Part shown: positions 36,955-44,873 of the stretch, in pieces | How the letters are laid out: every line of letters starts with the position of its first letter | How positions within the stretch are numbered: the stretch's first letter is position 1 | From: Chromatiales bacterium (ex Bugula neritina AB1) | GTDB taxonomy: Bacteria; Pseudomonadota; Gammaproteobacteria; Granulosicoccales; Granulosicoccaceae | Length of the DNA stretch: 64,000 nucleotides | Direction of reading: 5' to 3' | NCBI GenBank assembly: GCA_001730015.1 | Contig: MDLA01000081.1 | Span: 1-64,000 of the forward strand | Made by a program: the position numbers and the translations under genes | Notes under the pieces: model-generated | What the model was told of the DNA's origin: nothing | Database searches by the model: none | Seen by the model: only the letters and a program-made list of their open reading frames with translations

Positions 36955-37841
36955 TGATCGTTCGAGGCACAGAAAGACTATTAGTACAGGGTATAACCGG
37001 CAAGCAAGGCAGCTTCTGGACCGGCAAAATGCAGGAGTACGGCACCAATGTTGTTGGCGGTGTCAATCCTAAAAAAGCCGGAACCGAATGCTGCGGGGTA
37101 CCGGTTTACGCCTCCGCCACCGATGCGGCAAAAGCGGGTACCGAGTTTGATGTTTCTATTTTATTTATCCCGCCACTGGGCGTACTGGCTGCCGCCAAAG
37201 ACGCAATGCAGGCCGGGTGCAAAAAACTGGTCTGTCTCACAGAGCACATACCAGTGCGTGATGTCATGTTCATGATGGCGGAAGCCAGAGAACGAGGCGT
37301 GCAGATCGTCGGCCCCAACACCGCTGGCCTGGTAACACCGGGCGAGTGCTTTGTCGGCTTTATGCCCGCCTTTGATGCCAGTATTTTCAAACCGGGTAAT
37401 ATCGGGGTGATCTCACGCAGTGGCTCACTGGGCACCCTCATGTGCCTGAATATTGTTCAGGCGGGCTACGGCCAAAGCGCCTTCAGCGGCATTGGAGGTG
37501 ATCCGATAATCGGCACCACCACCCGCGATGCACTCATCGCCCTGGATCAGGACGCCCGTACCGAAGCGGTTGTTATGGTGGGTGAAATCGGTGGCTCTAT
37601 GGAGGAAGCAGCAGCGGAATACGCTGAAACTATGAGCAAACCGGTTGTCGCAGCCTATATTGCCGGCGGCGCTTCGCCTCCGGGTAAAAAGATGGGACAT
37701 GCCGGTGCGATCGTCATGGGAGACAAGGGCACTTATCAGTCGAAGAAGAACGCGCTGGAAAAAGCCGGGGTCGAAGTACTGGCCACACCGTCTGCCGTGG
37801 GGCCGGCATTGGTAAACGCTAATATTGCCCGACAAAGTTAG
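36954..37841 (+). CDS. Acyl-CoA synthetase alpha subunit (SucD-like)
   Basis: 295 residues. N-terminal CoA-binding domain (VQGITGKQGSFWTGKMQEYGTNVVGGVNP) and the ligase domain with the phosphohistidine in KKMGHAGAIVMGD, the active-site His of the family, plus GEIGGSMEEAAAEY. It forms the second half of the ADP-forming CoA ligase with the preceding gene. The three-gene set (dehydrogenase, beta, alpha) lies on one transcript closed by a strong terminator. Confidence 0.9.
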   Translation: MIVRGTERLLVQGITGKQGSFWTGKMQEYGTNVVGGVNPKKAGTECCGVPVYASATDAAKAGTEFDVSILFIPPLGVLAAAKDAMQAGCKKLVCLTEHIPVRDVMFMMAEARERGVQIVGPNTAGLVTPGECFVGFMPAFDASIFKPGNIGVISRSGSLGTLMCLNIVQAGYGQSAFSGIGGDPIIGTTTRDALIALDQDARTEAVVMVGEIGGSMEEAAAEYAETMSKPVVAAYIAGGASPPGKKMGHAGAIVMGDKGTYQSKKNALEKAGVEVLATPSAVGPALVNANIARQS

Positions 37842-37859
37842 CACACCGGCAAACCTGTT

Positions 37860-37889
37860 AAAACCGGTGCCACCAGGCGCACCGGTTTT
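37860..37889 (+). terminator. Rho-independent terminator after the CoA-ligase operon
   Basis: AAAACCGGTGC (37860-37870) pairs perfectly with GCACCGGTTTT (37879-37889) over an 8-base loop, giving an 11-pair stem ending in a T-run. It lies 18 bases after the stop of the alpha subunit. Confidence 0.9.
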
Positions 37890-38074
37890 CGCTCGCCACT
37901 TACGCGAAATTCCCGAACCCCCTGATAATTCGCCAGATCCACAACTCCCGGTCGTTGAAGTTTTTTGTACCATGTAAAAATCCATCACCCGTGTCAACCA
38001 AATCCAAAGTCCCCCGTTGTACCCATTAGCGACACACAAAAAGTCGCCCTCACTACTTACAACGGGAAACTCAA

Positions 38075-38548
38075 ATGAAGCAATCAAAATATTCCAGCAC
38101 TCTGGTAGCAGTCGTTCTGTCCTTCAGCACAGCCACAGTCTTCGCGCAAAACGCCCCCGCCCTCACCGACACAGACGGCAACGGGGTAATCTCTACTGAA
38201 GAGGCTCAAGCTGCGTTGAGAGCGTTCCGCGACGCTAAAGTTACGGAATTTGACACCGATGGCGACGGCCAGTTATCACGTACCGAGCGTCGGGCAGCCC
38301 GTGATGCCAGGCGCGCACAGGCAGTTGTAACATTCGACACTGATGGAGACGGAGAGCTGTCACGAGCCGAGCGCCAAGACGCTCGCGCCGCACGCCGCGA
38401 TGCAATTGAAGCACAATTCGACACCAACAATGATGGCAACCTCAGTGACGCGGAACGAGCCGGGCTCGACGGCTTGAACGCCGCACGGGAGGAAAACGGC
38501 AATCGCCGCGGACACGGTAAGCGTGGCCGAAAGAACCGCGACAGCTAA
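38075..38548 (+). CDS. Secreted EF-hand calcium-binding protein
   Basis: 157 residues. Signal peptide with AFA-type cleavage (VFSFSTATVFAQN-like end, about residue 26). Four EF-hand loops follow: DTDGNGVISTEE, DTDGDGQLSRTE, DTDGDGELSRAE and DTNNDGNLSDAE, each with the 1-3-5-12 ligands. The C-terminus is rich in Arg and Gly (NRRGHGKRGRKNRDS). It is probably a periplasmic or surface calcium binder. It precedes the ECF sigma factor operon by about 430 bases, with a repeat element between them. Confidence 0.85.
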   Translation: MKQSKYSSTLVAVVLSFSTATVFAQNAPALTDTDGNGVISTEEAQAALRAFRDAKVTEFDTDGDGQLSRTERRAARDARRAQAVVTFDTDGDGELSRAERQDARAARRDAIEAQFDTNNDGNLSDAERAGLDGLNAAREENGNRRGHGKRGRKNRDS

Positions 38549-38978
38549 CCCGGCAATTACACCACTTCGCGAGGGTGCATCACGCCCTCGCTTCAATTGC
38601 CCGCACTAGCCCGCATTATTCACGGGATAGACGGAATCTCACTTGATCTTTGATTCCACAGCGAATTTTTTTCTCTTGCAAATATCAGTAAGTATTCGAC
38701 GCGAAAAGAAAATCCACTGTGAAATCAAATCTCGGCGCGATATCCTCACCACCCGGTGAACAATGCGGGCTAGCATAAAACGCCTGTGCCGGAATGAGGG
38801 GCGTATCGAAGCTATAATTTTTGAGCTAAAAGTTCGCCCCGGTGTTGATCTTCATTCCCGCACAGAGTTCCGGTCAATAGACTATGATAAAAGGCTGCCC
38901 TACCCCGTGAAGGAACAACCGCGTTGCAATTGCATGCTCGCCATACCCGCTGTCGACCCCGGTGTGTTTATAACCAAT
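38549..38978. other. 430-base intergenic region with repeat family 1 copy A
   Basis: The inverted-repeat element 38606-38773 fills the left half. The right half precedes the sigma factor start at 38979 and should hold its promoter. An open frame extends left from the sigma gene into the element, but it has no family match there. Confidence 0.6.
38606..38773 (+). repeat. MITE-like repeat family 1, copy A (best preserved)
   Basis: 168 bases. Left end CTAGCCCGCATTATTCACGG, right end CCGGTGAACAATGCGGGCTA(G), inverted to each other with few mismatches. Inside, GATTCCACAGCGAATTTTTT and the complement of the right arm (GATTTCACAGTGGATTTTCT) also pair, so the whole element can fold into one long hairpin. 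Other copies are at 32363-32545 and 19509-19626. No coding frame. Confidence 0.9.
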
Positions 38979-39560
38979 ATGCCCGCCATTGATGACGCAG
39001 ATTTCAACACCGGGGAAACCACTCGCCGCAAGCTCGATCACTTCCTTGCCGGTGTTGAAAAGCGTGCATTCACCATAGCAAAGATCGCCACCCGCAACCC
39101 TGACGATGCGCTTGATATTGTGCAGGACGCGATGATCAAGCTCGTTACCAGCTACGGCCACAAAGCGGAAGAAGAGTGGCGGCCACTTTTCTATCGTATA
39201 CTGAGTAACCGTCTGAATGACTGGCATCGAAAGCGCACGGTACGGTCACGCTTTCATTTCTGGGGCAGACAGGGAGATAGCGATCAGGCGGATGATCAAC
39301 AGGCCACAGAGCACGAACTGGCATACAACGCAACGGATCCGAACCCGCAGCCACAGACAGATCTGCACAATGATCAGATGATGCAGAAAATAGAGGACGC
39401 CGTAAGCGATTTGCCTCAACGCCAGCAGCAGGCATTCCTGTTTCGGCAATGGGAAGGAATGAGCGTGAAGGAAACCGCAATCGCAATGAAATGCTCAGAA
39501 GGATCAGTCAAAACGCATTTGTCACGCGCATTGAGCACGTTAAAGCAGGTACTACAATGA
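38979..39560 (+). CDS. ECF-type RNA polymerase sigma factor
   Basis: About 193 residues from ATG at 38979; earlier in-frame ATGs at 38934 and 38763 have no family match and the latter lies in a repeat element. Sigma region 2 is FLAGVEKRAFTIAKIATRNPDDALDIVQDAMIKLVTSYG, and region 4 is LPQRQQQAFLFRQWEGMSVKETAIAMKCSEGSVKTHLSRAL. It directs transcription of a stress or envelope regulon. Its stop overlaps the next gene by 4 bases, and that gene encodes a small membrane protein in the anti-sigma position. Confidence 0.88.
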   Translation: MPAIDDADFNTGETTRRKLDHFLAGVEKRAFTIAKIATRNPDDALDIVQDAMIKLVTSYGHKAEEEWRPLFYRILSNRLNDWHRKRTVRSRFHFWGRQGDSDQADDQQATEHELAYNATDPNPQPQTDLHNDQMMQKIEDAVSDLPQRQQQAFLFRQWEGMSVKETAIAMKCSEGSVKTHLSRALSTLKQVLQ

Positions 39561-39925
39561 AAGGCCAGACTAAAAACCCGAATGACAATGACGACGAATG
39601 GCTGAAACAAATAACCAATCAACTCGATGCCAGCGCCGACTCGGTTGATTTCGTCACCAGCTCCCGTCTATCAGCAGCCAGGGCAAGAGCTATCGCCCTG
39701 CCACGTCGTCCAAACTGGCTTAACCCGTTTACCTCCGTTACCGCAGCTGCCGCCATGTGTTTTGTAGTCTATACCTACTATCCATTCACATCACAACAAC
39801 CAGATCCCATGATGGCGTCTGAAGATCTGCCTATTTTTTCCAGCAACGTGGAAATCGAGTTTATCGAATCACTCGAGTTCCTGGAGTGGATGGATGAAAC
39901 TGAAGAGCCGGTTTCATCGGGATGA
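39557..39925 (+). CDS. Small single-pass membrane protein in the anti-sigma position
   Basis: 122 residues from ATG at 39557, overlapping the sigma gene's stop. An N-terminal polar part (NDNDDEWLKQITNQLDASADSVDFVTSSRLSAARARAIAL) resembles the sigma-binding tail of short anti-sigma factors of ECF operons, and a membrane helix TSVTAAAAMCFVVYTYY follows near residues 55-72. The periplasmic end is acidic. Function as an anti-sigma factor is inferred from position and topology. Confidence 0.72.
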   Translation: MKGQTKNPNDNDDEWLKQITNQLDASADSVDFVTSSRLSAARARAIALPRRPNWLNPFTSVTAAAAMCFVVYTYYPFTSQQPDPMMASEDLPIFSSNVEIEFIESLEFLEWMDETEEPVSSG

Positions 39926-40341
39926 AAATACACATTCTAAATATGAAAAAAACAGTTGGTCCAAAGGTTCGACCGGCATTCCCCCGATCAGGACTCGGCA
40001 GACTCAGACTGCTGAAAATTGCCCTCCTGCTACTGCCGGCGTATGTTCTCGCAGAAGATAAAGTACCCAGCTTAACTTTTTTGGAATTTTTGGGCATGTC
40101 AACGGAATTACAGGAGATCGGCATAGAACCCGGTCAAAGCGATCTCCCACATTTAGATGATGGCGGCGACACTGCAGAGACAAAAAAAGACAACAACCCG
40201 GATGACGACAGTAGCGAAAATAACACACCGCACTCACCGTCAGCTGCGACTACCCTTGCCAAGGTAGAGATCCCAAAGGAAAAACTACAGAAAAAATCGC
40301 TTTTTCTACGGCGATCAATTCATTCCGGACAACAGTCATGA
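39922..40341 (+). CDS. Small exported protein of ECF sigma operon
   Basis: 139 residues; a signal-like segment LLKIALLLLPAYVLAEDK precedes LTFLEFLGMSTELQEIG. The FLEFLG motif is found in short exported proteins of comparable sigma-anti-sigma-DUF3106 operons. The rest is acidic and low in complexity. Starts at 39922 or the ATG at 39943 are both possible. The function is unknown. It overlaps both neighbours by 4 bases. Confidence 0.7.
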   Translation: MKIHILNMKKTVGPKVRPAFPRSGLGRLRLLKIALLLLPAYVLAEDKVPSLTFLEFLGMSTELQEIGIEPGQSDLPHLDDGGDTAETKKDNNPDDDSSENNTPHSPSAATTLAKVEIPKEKLQKKSLFLRRSIHSGQQS

Positions 40342-41012
40342 GGTTTATAAAGAGCCCATCAACACACGCGGCCGCACTTGAGCTATACATTTCAGGCTTG
40401 TTCTGGTTAGTTCCGGCGATCGCGTTCATTCTGCTTATTACACTCTCATCCTCGATTAACGCAGCGGATGGCAATACCGCCTGGGAAGATCTAAGCAGTG
40501 AGCAGCAGTTACTATTGTCAGCGGCGCAGGAACAATGGAAAACCCTTTCAACAGAGAAAAAATCTGCGCTTATAAATGGCGCACAACGCTGGCTGGAAAT
40601 GTCCCCGACCGAGCTTGCCCGTGCACGACAGAAATACCGGAAATGGCAGCAGCTTCCTCTGGAAGATCGACAACAAATTCGCCAGCAGTTTCAGCGCTAT
40701 AAAAAATTGCCACCAGATCGCCAGCGCCAGCTTAGAGACCGCTATGAGCGCTATAAGCGGCTGCCCGAATCACAGCGCAATCAGATGCGTGAAAAATGGA
40801 AGCGGCGAAAAAACGACAAGAACCGTAAACCCGCCAGGGCCAAAGAGAGGGAAAGGGAAAGCGATCAACGGCAGCAAAACCACGATGATGCAAAACCTCC
40901 GCGGAAAAGTAATCACGGCAATGGCAATGGCAATGGCAATGGCAATGGCAATGGCAATGGCAACCGTAGCAACGGGCAAGGCGGTGGTGGGCAAAAAGGC
41001 AATCGAAATTAA
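40338..41012 (+). CDS. DUF3106 domain protein with C-terminal Asn-Gly repeat
   Basis: 224 residues. A signal-like hydrophobic segment (AIAFILLITLSSSINAADG) is followed by a DUF3106 region of WxxLxxxQQ, RWLEMSPTELARARQKYRKW and KKLPPDRQRQLRDRYERY repeats. The C-terminal third is charged (Arg, Lys, Glu), then turns into an (Asn-Gly)n run encoded by a 6-base repeat, then Gln-Gly-rich. DUF3106 proteins are periplasmic and linked to ECF sigma operons; the function is unknown. Last gene of a four-gene operon in which every gene overlaps the next by 4 bases. Confidence 0.82.
   Translation: MRFIKSPSTHAAALELYISGLFWLVPAIAFILLITLSSSINAADGNTAWEDLSSEQQLLLSAAQEQWKTLSTEKKSALINGAQRWLEMSPTELARARQKYRKWQQLPLEDRQQIRQQFQRYKKLPPDRQRQLRDRYERYKRLPESQRNQMREKWKRRKNDKNRKPARAKERERESDQRQQNHDDAKPPRKSNHGNGNGNGNGNGNGNGNRSNGQGGGGQKGNRN
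40917..40964 (+). repeat. Hexanucleotide GGCAAT tandem repeat inside coding sequence
   Basis: Seven perfect GGCAAT copies followed by one GGCAAC (40917-40964), encoding the Asn-Gly run of the DUF3106 protein. Because the unit is 6 bases, gain or loss keeps the frame. Confidence 0.95.
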
Positions 41013-41439
41013 GTTAGCTGGTTTTGTCTAACGGGGTGATCACAAATATTATTACATGGGTGCATATAATGGTTGTCGACACACCAACTGATGTCTGAGT
41101 ACTCTTCATCGCAATATCAGGGAACGATTTTCTTAACTGTTTATCTTCCGTTACAACTTTAATATTGAGCGCTTTAGCTAGACCCCGTCAATAAATCAGG
41201 GCGTAGCGAGGATCATTCAGGTGCGTGAGATTTCGCCTACCACATGTGGGCGTTTAGTCGTTCTAAATAACTACATGTGCTCGGTGAAAGATTGCGTATC
41301 CTGTGTGGTCCGCAGTAGCGCTGGTTTATGGATGAGCACTAGCCAGTGTCTATCCGGTCGTAGCCAGATGATGAACTTTTCAGCAGAGCAAGCGCAAGGA
41401 AATGAGTCCGATACTACATTAATGTCGAACTATTTTAGT
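41013..41439. other. 427-base intergenic region with repeat family 2 copy 2
   Basis: The MITE-like element 41178-41342 lies in the middle. The rest holds no recognised feature. A short open frame at 41221-41514 overlaps the element and the SDR gene in antisense and is not supported. Confidence 0.6.
41178..41342. repeat. MITE-like repeat family 2, copy 2
   Basis: 165 bases bounded by CTAG at both ends. Left end CTAGACCCCGTCAATAAATC; the complement of the right end is CTAGTGCTCATCCATAAACC. The body matches copy 1 (32989-33152) in the same orientation throughout, with an internal perfect palindrome CCACATGTGG. No coding frame. Confidence 0.88.
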
Positions 41440-42216
41440 TTAAACGTAAGACGTTCCACCGTTCACGCCGATAATCTGGCCAGTAATAAAACCACTAAGT
41501 TCAGCGGAAGCTAAAAACAGACACGCGGGCACACAATCTTCAGCTGTCCCCAGACGCTTCAAGGGCGTACTGGCAGCAGTTGCGGCAAGCTTTTCCGCCG
41601 ACGAGTAACGCTGATGAAAGTCCGTGTCGATGGTACCAGGCGAAATTGCATTTGCGCGAATACCGTGGGGCGCAAGTTCGGTGGCCAGTGATCGGGTATA
41701 GGTTGAAATAAACCCTTTTGCAGCACTGTACATAGAAGACCCGGCACTACCGCCTGTTGCAGCCGATATGGAAGAGACGTTAATGATACTCGCGGCATTT
41801 GATAGTTTTAGTAGTGGCAGTAGTTTGGTGGTGAGCAACACCACTGAGCGTGAATTAAGGTTGGTGACGTCGGCGTAATGCTCGGCTGTCATGCTATCCA
41901 GCGGCACACGACCGAGCATAGTGCCCGCATTGTGAATCAATACATCAACGTGCGGGCATTGTGAATTTATATAATCGGCAGTCTGCTCAACCCCTTCAAG
42001 CGTTGCCAGATCTGCGCACACTGTATTTACATGGGTATCGGAGTCAGCCGGGAACGTCCACTGATGCGAGCTTTGCTCACGCCCGAGGTGGGCGGTCACT
42101 ACAGCGCCATCGTTGTGCATTGCCCTGGCAACGGCTGCGCCGATACCTCGACCCGCTCCTGTAATGACCACCTGCTTGTTAGAAAAAAGCCCTTTTGCAA
42201 AATATTGTTTGGTCAT
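41440..42216 (-). CDS. Short-chain dehydrogenase/reductase
   Basis: 258 residues. NAD(P) motif VVITGAGRGIGAAVA (TGxxxGIG), NNAG equivalent IHNAGTM, catalytic Ser in IINVSSISAATGG and Tyr-x3-Lys in SMYSAAKGF. The C-terminus FITGQIIGVNGGTSYV is typical of classical SDRs (3-oxoacyl-ACP reductase-like). Substrate not assigned. It lies 18 bases after the molybdopterin hydroxylase gene on the same strand, suggesting a shared oxidation pathway. Confidence 0.92.
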   Translation of the reverse strand: MTKQYFAKGLFSNKQVVITGAGRGIGAAVARAMHNDGAVVTAHLGREQSSHQWTFPADSDTHVNTVCADLATLEGVEQTADYINSQCPHVDVLIHNAGTMLGRVPLDSMTAEHYADVTNLNSRSVVLLTTKLLPLLKLSNAASIINVSSISAATGGSAGSSMYSAAKGFISTYTRSLATELAPHGIRANAISPGTIDTDFHQRYSSAEKLAATAASTPLKRLGTAEDCVPACLFLASAELSGFITGQIIGVNGGTSYV

Positions 42217-42234
42217 AAGTCAGCAATTTCCTGT

Positions 42235-44613
42235 CTATTGTGGTGCAGCGTTGCGTAATACCTGCCACACTTTAGCGGAGGTAAACGGCATTTGCATTTT
42301 CAATACATCTACCGGATCTGCACCGGCGCGAAGGAGCGCATCGACTACAGCACTCACAACGGCTGGAGTTGCGCCTATAGTTCCCAGTTCTCCAACCCCT
42401 TTGACACCAAGCCGGTTGTTTGTACACGGTATGCTGGTATCGAGTCTGGTTGTGCAAAACGGTGTGTTATCTGCACGTGGCAGGGTGTAGTCCAGCAAGC
42501 TACCGGTTTGTAACTGACCGTTATCTTCATCGTAGATGATCGCTTCACACAAAGCTTGCCCGATCCCTTGCAGCGCACCTCCCTCCAGCTGCCCGGTTAC
42601 AATTAAAGGATTGACCACATTGCCAATATCATTGACGTTATCGTAACGCACCACCTCGACCACACCGGTTTCCGGATCGATTTCCACTTCACAGCTATGG
42701 CAACCGTTAGGCCAGGTAGAATCATCACAACTACTGGTGCTGGCAATATCTATAAGCTGACCGTCCTGCAATGCCGCAAGCTCAAACAAGCCAATGGTTT
42801 TATCGGTCCCGACTACTCTGAATTCAGCGGAAATACTATCTTTAACCGACTTTTCACTCTGACCTTCTGTGCTGTATTGAATATCGCCCGGGGCGCATTC
42901 AAAATGCTCTGCAGCCATAGATTTGGCTTTTTCTATAAGCTCAACCGATGCTACCTGTAACGCAGATCCTCCGGTGAACAATGAGCGTGAGCCGGCGCTT
43001 CCAAAACCGTTTAGATGATCTGTATCACCGTGTCGAACAATTATCTGCTCCACAGGCACTCCCAGCTCTGCGCTGACCACTTGCGCAAAACACGTGGCGA
43101 TTCCCTGCCCCATCGGCAGAAGCGCTGTAGCAATAGAAACCGTGCCGTCACCGAGCACGTCAATCGTGACACTTTCTTCAAACACCGTACCCCCCGTCCA
43201 TTCCAGAAAGCTCACCAGCCCCTGCCCTCGAAGCTTGCCGGCAGCAGCACTGGTCCGATAACGGTTGTCGAAATTCGCTCTATCAGCCAGTTCTATCGCC
43301 TGATCGAGTATTGATTCAAAGTTGCCGCAGTCATAGGTTTGCGCCATCGGGTTGGTGTAGGGCATCTGCCCGGGCGTGATAAGGTTCCTCCGGCGAATCT
43401 CTGCCGCATCTATGCCGGTTACTCGCGCGGCTTCATCCATCAGCCGCTCAATGGTATAGATTGCCTCCGGCCGACCTGCGCCGCGGTAGGCGCCGGTTGC
43501 AGTGCGGTTGGTAAGCACTGCCCGAAAATGGAAATCTATAACCGGTATATCATAAACACTGGTTGCCACCCATGGCCCGATCAGCAACTGAATCGCTATC
43601 CCGGTAGCGACCGCCAGTGCCCCGATATCTGCGTCTGAGCGATTGCGATACGCCAGCACCCGGCCGTCTGCATCCAACGCCAGTTCAGCGAAGGTGTGCA
43701 GATCACGACCATGATTTGCAGATAGCAGCTCTTCACTTCGAGTGGCTACCCACTTTACTGGTAACCCGGTTTGCCGCGCACCGAACGCGACAACCGCATC
43801 TTCTGCATACAAGCCCGTTTTCATACCGAAGCCACCGCCGACATCGCCGACAAGAACTCGGATATCCGACGGCTCCATTCCCAGCACCGGACTCGCCAGT
43901 GTATTGCGCACCGCCGTTGGCATCTGCGAACTGAGGCGTACGCACAATCGCCCGTCAGCATCGTTATGCGCGACAACCGATCGCGGCTCAATCGGGCTCG
44001 GCGCCAGCCGTTGATTTTCAAGTTTCAAAGAAACACGGTGTGCCGCCCCCGCAAACGCTGCTGCTGCCGCCTCTGCATCTCCATGACGCATTTCTGCACT
44101 GATGTTGTCAGTTGCATCGTCGGCTATGACGGGCGCATCCTCTGCCAGTGCCTTTTGCAAAGATGCCACGACCGGTAGCGGAGTGTAATCAACCTGGATA
44201 GCCTCACAGGCCTGAATCGCGCTGGCTACACTTTCAGCCACCACCGCGCAGACAGGCTGCCCGGCGTAGTACACCTTATCGAGTGCCAGCGGCCAGCGAG
44301 TAGCCGACAACGCCGGAGATCCATCACCACGCTTGAACCCTTCAGCCACCGATGGTAATGGCTTTACCCCGGCCTGCTGCAATTTACGTCCGCAGTAAAC
44401 CGCCACCACACCCGCTACTTTCTCAGCTGCTGTCAGGTCGACAGCATCAATCGTTGCGTGCGCAAATGGTGAACGTAAAAACACCATATGATGCTGATTG
44501 GCCAGCTCAATATCGTCGGTGTATCGGCCCGACCCGCTGAGTAACGCCGGGTCTTCCAGCCGCGCTATTGCCTGGCCACTGCCGAAACGCCCGGCCTGTG
44601 CAAGTTCACTCAT
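42235..44613 (-). CDS. Molybdopterin-binding xanthine dehydrogenase/CoxL-like large subunit (second orphan)
   Basis: 792 residues. N-terminal domain (about 1-130: GSGQAIARLEDPALLSGSGRYTDDIELANQHHMVFLRSPFAHA) and molybdopterin-binding C-terminus. The active loop ATGAYRGAGRPEAIYT is the form II type, and KGVGELGTIGATPA carries the catalytic Glu. It resembles the orphan at 24395-26716 in layout but clearly differs in sequence. No iron-sulfur small subunit or FAD subunit lies beside it. The adjacent SDR suggests that both oxidise intermediates of one catabolic route. Confidence 0.9.
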   Translation of the reverse strand: MSELAQAGRFGSGQAIARLEDPALLSGSGRYTDDIELANQHHMVFLRSPFAHATIDAVDLTAAEKVAGVVAVYCGRKLQQAGVKPLPSVAEGFKRGDGSPALSATRWPLALDKVYYAGQPVCAVVAESVASAIQACEAIQVDYTPLPVVASLQKALAEDAPVIADDATDNISAEMRHGDAEAAAAAFAGAAHRVSLKLENQRLAPSPIEPRSVVAHNDADGRLCVRLSSQMPTAVRNTLASPVLGMEPSDIRVLVGDVGGGFGMKTGLYAEDAVVAFGARQTGLPVKWVATRSEELLSANHGRDLHTFAELALDADGRVLAYRNRSDADIGALAVATGIAIQLLIGPWVATSVYDIPVIDFHFRAVLTNRTATGAYRGAGRPEAIYTIERLMDEAARVTGIDAAEIRRRNLITPGQMPYTNPMAQTYDCGNFESILDQAIELADRANFDNRYRTSAAAGKLRGQGLVSFLEWTGGTVFEESVTIDVLGDGTVSIATALLPMGQGIATCFAQVVSAELGVPVEQIIVRHGDTDHLNGFGSAGSRSLFTGGSALQVASVELIEKAKSMAAEHFECAPGDIQYSTEGQSEKSVKDSISAEFRVVGTDKTIGLFELAALQDGQLIDIASTSSCDDSTWPNGCHSCEVEIDPETGVVEVVRYDNVNDIGNVVNPLIVTGQLEGGALQGIGQALCEAIIYDEDNGQLQTGSLLDYTLPRADNTPFCTTRLDTSIPCTNNRLGVKGVGELGTIGATPAVVSAVVDALLRAGADPVDVLKMQMPFTSAKVWQVLRNAAPQ

Positions 44614-44873
44614 GAGATATTTGCCACCTTAGGAAAGTCGTGTGAGTTTAGTGTCGGACTGCAGTGTACCCGATGCAAATTCAGCGGCAAGCGTCACCTG
44701 ATCGTCTGAACCACCTGCAAACTTGCTATCACCTACCCATGTCACTTACAGTTGAGTCGGAAAAGATTGTCTGGGTGTGGGCCTGTTACCAGCCGTGGGG
44801 TGCGACCGCCCTGCTCAACAACAATTCAAACCGAAGGGTGCAAGCACCCGAAATCCTGTATCTGGAGGCTACT

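Noticed and set aside
35809-37841. Plain TCA-cycle sucCD
   Set aside because: The pair is in one unit with an acylating aldehyde dehydrogenase and a LacI-type operator; a specialised ligase is more likely, although this is not proven.
38763-38978. Extended N-terminus of the ECF sigma gene
   Set aside because: The added part lies partly in repeat family 1 and is not part of the sigma family; ATG 38979 is preferred.
40917-40964. Regular hexanucleotide repeat as a possible CRISPR or regulatory array
   Set aside because: Units are contiguous without spacers and lie in frame in a coding region; it is a coding microsatellite.
41221-41514. Open frame of 97 codons in the intergenic region
   Set aside because: It is made of repeat family 2 sequence and antisense SDR sequence; no protein family fits.
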